Shown: in pieces, positions 61,458-64,000 of the stretch
Position numbering within the stretch: the first letter of the stretch is position 1
Layout: each line of letters starts with the position of its first letter
Source of the DNA: Frigoriflavimonas asaccharolytica
GTDB taxonomy: Bacteria; Bacteroidota; Bacteroidia; Flavobacteriales; Weeksellaceae
DNA: 64,000 bases
Assembly (NCBI RefSeq): GCF_013294015.1
Contig: NZ_JABSNO010000010.1
Coordinates: 1 to 64,000 of the forward strand
Reading direction: 5' to 3'
The notes under the pieces: generated by a model
Databases searched by the model: none
What the model was told of the DNA's origin: nothing
The model's input: only the letters and a program-made list of their open reading frames with translations
Made by a program: the position numbers and the translations under genes

Positions 61458-61509
61458 TTGAATTTAAATAAAAATTCCTATATTTGGTAAACCAAATTGG
61501 TAAACCAAT
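61458..61509 (+). promoter_or_regulatory. Promoter overlapped by two GntR/FadR-type operators before the PL6 gene
   Basis: TTG (61458-61460), 18 bp, TATATTTG (61479-61486) is a full promoter. Two palindromes follow and overlap it: TTTGGTAAACCAAA (61483-61496) and ATTGGTAAACCAAT (61496-61509), centred 13 bp apart. The form TTGGT-N2-ACCAA is the kind bound by GntR/FadR-type regulators. Being at the -7 box and start site, they should act as repressor sites. The gap 61199-61457 holds nothing else. Confidence 0.7.
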
Positions 61510-61514
61510 ACACT

Positions 61515-63854
61515 ATGAAACATTTCAAAGTCTTTGCACTTTTATTCACTACCCTACTTTCTCTCTGCAGTTTTTCCAAAACTTATGGTTTTTCTGATCT
61601 TAAAGTGAAAAATATAACAGAATTTAATCAAGCTGTCAAAAATGCAAAACCTGGCGATAATATTATTTTAGCAAACGGAAACTGGCAAAATACAGAACTC
61701 GTTTTTAAAGGCAAAGGGACAAAAAGCTTACCTATTACTTTAAAAGCTGAAGAAAATGGAAAAGTTATACTCTCTGGACTTTCTAATCTTAGAATTTCTG
61801 GTGAATACTTAATAGTTAGTGGTTTGGTTTTCAAAAATGGTTATACGCCAACTACAGAAGTGATTTCTTTCAAAACTAGCAGTAAAGAACTGGCTAATAA
61901 TTGCAGGTTAACAGAAACGGTAATTGATAATTTTAGTAACCCAGAAAGACAAGAATCTGACTATTGGATTGGTGTTTACGGAAAAAATAACAGAATTGAC
62001 CACAATCATTTTGAAGGGAAAAGAAATGTAGGGGTTACGATGGCAGTTCGATTAAATTCGGTGGAAAGCCAAGAAAACTTTCATCAAATAGATCATAATT
62101 ATTTCGGACCACGACCTATTTTAGGTTCCAATGGTGGCGAAACTTTAAGAATTGGCACCAGTCATTATTCACTCACAAAATCCAACACTATTGTAGAATA
62201 CAATTATTTTGATCGTTGCGATGGCGAAGTAGAAATAATTTCCAACAAATCTGGCTCTAATACTTATAGATACAACACCTTTTTTGAATCTCAAGGAACA
62301 TTAACTATTCGCCATGGAAGAGGAAATACGGTAGATGGCAATCTATTTTTAGGAAATAATGTAGAAAATACTGGTGGAATTAGAGTCATCAATGAAGATC
62401 AAACAATCATCAACAATATACTGATAAATCTTGCTGGATACAGATTCAGAAGCGCTTTAACGATAATGAACGGCGTGCCAAATTCACCGATCAATAGATA
62501 TAATTCTGTAGATAACGCGAAAATATCCAACAATGCATTTATCAATTGCAACAATATCCAATTTGGTGTTGGAAGTGATGCCGAAAGAAGTGCAGTTCCC
62601 ACAAATTCTATGATGACGAATAATCTTTTTTATAATGAAAAAACAGTGGGATTATTTGATGTTTTTGATGATATGAGTGGAATAAAATTCAGCAATAATT
62701 TTGTGAGTGAAAACACAAAAACAGATATGTTTAAAGGCGGATTTACCAAAACGAAATTTAAATTGGTGAAAGATAAGATGGGATTCACACTGCCAGAAGT
62801 AAAAGGTATTAAACCACAAATTAATGAAAATATTGCTACAAAAGATAATACAGGTACTGGTTTTTATTCTAAAGCAGATAAAGAAATTCAACTTTCTTCT
62901 GGAAAGATAATAAAAGTGGCAGCCGGACAAAACACATTGTACGATGCCGCAAAAAATTCTGAACCAGGAGATATTTTAGAATTAACCTCATCGGATATTT
63001 ATACAACAGATAAAATCATCGAAATCAATCATCCATTAACATTTAAATCTGATTTAAAGATAAAACCAACCATCCTGTTTGAAAAGCAAGCGTTATTTCA
63101 AATAGAAAACGGCGGTAGTTTGGCTTTAGAAAACTTAATTTTTGATGGCAAAGATGCACCAGATTATACGGGAAATGCCGTGATAAGAACGAGTAAATAT
63201 TCTATGAATCACAACTACATATTGCATATCAACAATTGCAATTTCATTAATTTAGATGTAAATAATAGTTTTGATGTGGTAGTAATTGCAAAAAACACAA
63301 TGGCAAATTTGTTTAAAATAGAAAATTCTACCTTCGATAAAATTTCGGGTAACGTGGTTTCTTTAGATAAAGAAGTTGATGACACAGGAATTTATAATGC
63401 AGAAAAAGTAATATTAAATAATAATGTATTTTCTAATATTTCTGGCACAGTTCTACAATTGTATCGTGGTGGAACGGACGAAAGTACCACTGGTCCATTT
63501 TTGAACATTAACCACTGCATTTTTGATAATGTAGGAAATGGAAAGAAAAATAAAAGCAATGCAGCAATGTTAATTCATGGTGCGCAAGGAATTAGAATTG
63601 AAAATAATATTTTTACTAATTCTAAAAAAATTAAATTAGAACTTATTGTTGGGGAACCGGTTGTAAATATTTTGAACAATAATTTCTTCAAAACAGAAAG
63701 CACTTTAATTACTGGAGATCAAAAATTCACAGAAAAAGATAATTTCATGATTGATCCCGCTTTTACAAATAAAAATTACGAATTACCTTCAAATTCAACT
63801 TTAAATGCAAAAGGAACCGACAAAATGAATATTGGTTTAATTCAGAAAAAATAA
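61515..63854 (+). CDS. Two-domain PL6 polysaccharide lyase, alginate lyase type
   Basis: This 779-residue protein has a signal peptide (MKHFKVFALLFTTLLSLCSF) and an N-terminal right-handed beta-helix of family PL6. The catalytic base Lys245 (IISNKS) and Arg266 (LTIRHG) are 21 apart, as in chondroitinase B (Lys250, Arg271). NGGETLRIG and GEVEII carry acidic residues for calcium. From about residue 480 a second beta-helix follows (AGQNTLYDAAKNSEPGDILE), as in two-domain PL6 alginate lyases. ATG 61515 is chosen because TTG 61497 lies inside the operators. The next gene starts 2 bp after the stop. Confidence 0.9.
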   Translation: MKHFKVFALLFTTLLSLCSFSKTYGFSDLKVKNITEFNQAVKNAKPGDNIILANGNWQNTELVFKGKGTKSLPITLKAEENGKVILSGLSNLRISGEYLIVSGLVFKNGYTPTTEVISFKTSSKELANNCRLTETVIDNFSNPERQESDYWIGVYGKNNRIDHNHFEGKRNVGVTMAVRLNSVESQENFHQIDHNYFGPRPILGSNGGETLRIGTSHYSLTKSNTIVEYNYFDRCDGEVEIISNKSGSNTYRYNTFFESQGTLTIRHGRGNTVDGNLFLGNNVENTGGIRVINEDQTIINNILINLAGYRFRSALTIMNGVPNSPINRYNSVDNAKISNNAFINCNNIQFGVGSDAERSAVPTNSMMTNNLFYNEKTVGLFDVFDDMSGIKFSNNFVSENTKTDMFKGGFTKTKFKLVKDKMGFTLPEVKGIKPQINENIATKDNTGTGFYSKADKEIQLSSGKIIKVAAGQNTLYDAAKNSEPGDILELTSSDIYTTDKIIEINHPLTFKSDLKIKPTILFEKQALFQIENGGSLALENLIFDGKDAPDYTGNAVIRTSKYSMNHNYILHINNCNFINLDVNNSFDVVVIAKNTMANLFKIENSTFDKISGNVVSLDKEVDDTGIYNAEKVILNNNVFSNISGTVLQLYRGGTDESTTGPFLNINHCIFDNVGNGKKNKSNAAMLIHGAQGIRIENNIFTNSKKIKLELIVGEPVVNILNNNFFKTESTLITGDQKFTEKDNFMIDPAFTNKNYELPSNSTLNAKGTDKMNIGLIQKK

Positions 63855-63856
63855 AT

Positions 63857-64000
63857 ATGAATAAAATTTCATTCTATAGCAAGGTGTGTTCTTGCCTACT
63901 TTTCATATTAATTTTTCAATGCTACACTGCGCAAGAACACCCTTCTTTAATTTTAACTACAAAAGGCGTAGCAGAAATTCGTGCAAATTTGGGAAGAATA
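63857..64000 (+). CDS. Start of an exported PL17-like oligoalginate lyase (cut by window end)
   Basis: 48 codons are present from ATG 63857. A signal sequence (CSCLLFILIFQCYTAQ, with a possible lipobox Cys) is followed by EHPSLILTTKGVAEIRANLG, the usual start of PL17 oligoalginate lyases in Bacteroidetes. It begins 2 bp after the PL6 stop, so both are in one operon: PL6 cuts polymer and PL17 releases monomers. The rest is outside the window. Confidence 0.7.
   Translation, partial: MNKISFYSKVCSCLLFILIFQCYTAQEHPSLILTTKGVAEIRANLGRI

Overview
The window looks like a piece of a chromosome from the Flavobacteriia, most likely the Chryseobacterium-like Weeksellaceae. The evidence is the low GC content, the many TAnnTTTG-type -7 promoter boxes, two secreted proteins with type IX secretion (T9SS) C-terminal sorting domains, an F-type ATP synthase operon that lacks atpD and atpC, a DUF5686 outer-membrane protein, and the DUF1800/DUF1501 pair. 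The species cannot be fixed from the sequence alone.

Layout. Positions 1-1760 are a scrambled accessory edge: a truncated IS1182-type transposase, a lone small membrane-anchored protein flanked by palindromic repeats, and the C-terminus of an IS91-type transposase that abuts the next gene. Positions 1761-6820 hold two Crp/Fnr-like regulators. One sits with a stand-alone amidase and the other with ribB and a secreted protein. Each group has an FNR-box-like palindrome about 37 bp upstream of a TAnnTTTG box, which suggests local activator circuits. An HxlR regulator and a VOC-family enzyme lie between them. Positions 7258-13830 hold a T9SS cargo protein and the ATP synthase operon (minus strand; transcribed orfX-atpB-atpE-atpF-atpH-atpA-atpG), with a terminator-like hairpin just after atpE. 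Positions 13948-36600 are mostly housekeeping and envelope genes: DUF2254, two coiled-coil exported proteins, DUF5686, folP, DUF1599, a DoxX/MauE-like protein, a TerB-like protein, tpiA, clpP, dnaG, tsaE, ald, a hydrolase, YceI, glk, an outer-membrane barrel, fhs, DUF1800, DUF1501 and a 41-residue small protein.

Positions 36754-46330 are accessory again. They contain a frameshifted membrane-protein gene, an HD-type protein, HopJ, a 1332-residue SF1 helicase with a C-terminal Vsr/DUF559-like nuclease domain, a small Lys-rich protein, and a 702-residue GHKL ATPase fused to a PD-(D/E)XK nuclease domain. Behind these lie a REP-like hairpin, a 21-bp tandem repeat encoding heptads, and a 179-bp MITE-like palindrome. 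The helicase-nuclease and the GHKL-nuclease are the best candidates here for an undescribed (probably genome-defence) system. That is inference from domain architecture.

Positions 46374-61160 return to core functions: an acyl-CoA dehydrogenase, pnp, a CPA1 antiporter cut by an in-frame stop, rpsO, mgtE, a DOMON/T9SS protein with an ankyrin protein, a metal-receptor-like protein, an fRMsr-like GAF protein, a conserved 478-residue protein, a PhnP-like hydrolase and tRNA-Leu(CAA). The right edge (61458-64000) opens an alginate-utilisation locus: a two-domain PL6 lyase followed by the start of what looks like a PL17 oligoalginate lyase, behind a promoter overlapped by two tandem GntR/FadR-type operators. 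Three reading frames (19240, 36754, 53266) carry single-nucleotide lesions, which may be real decay or assembly errors.
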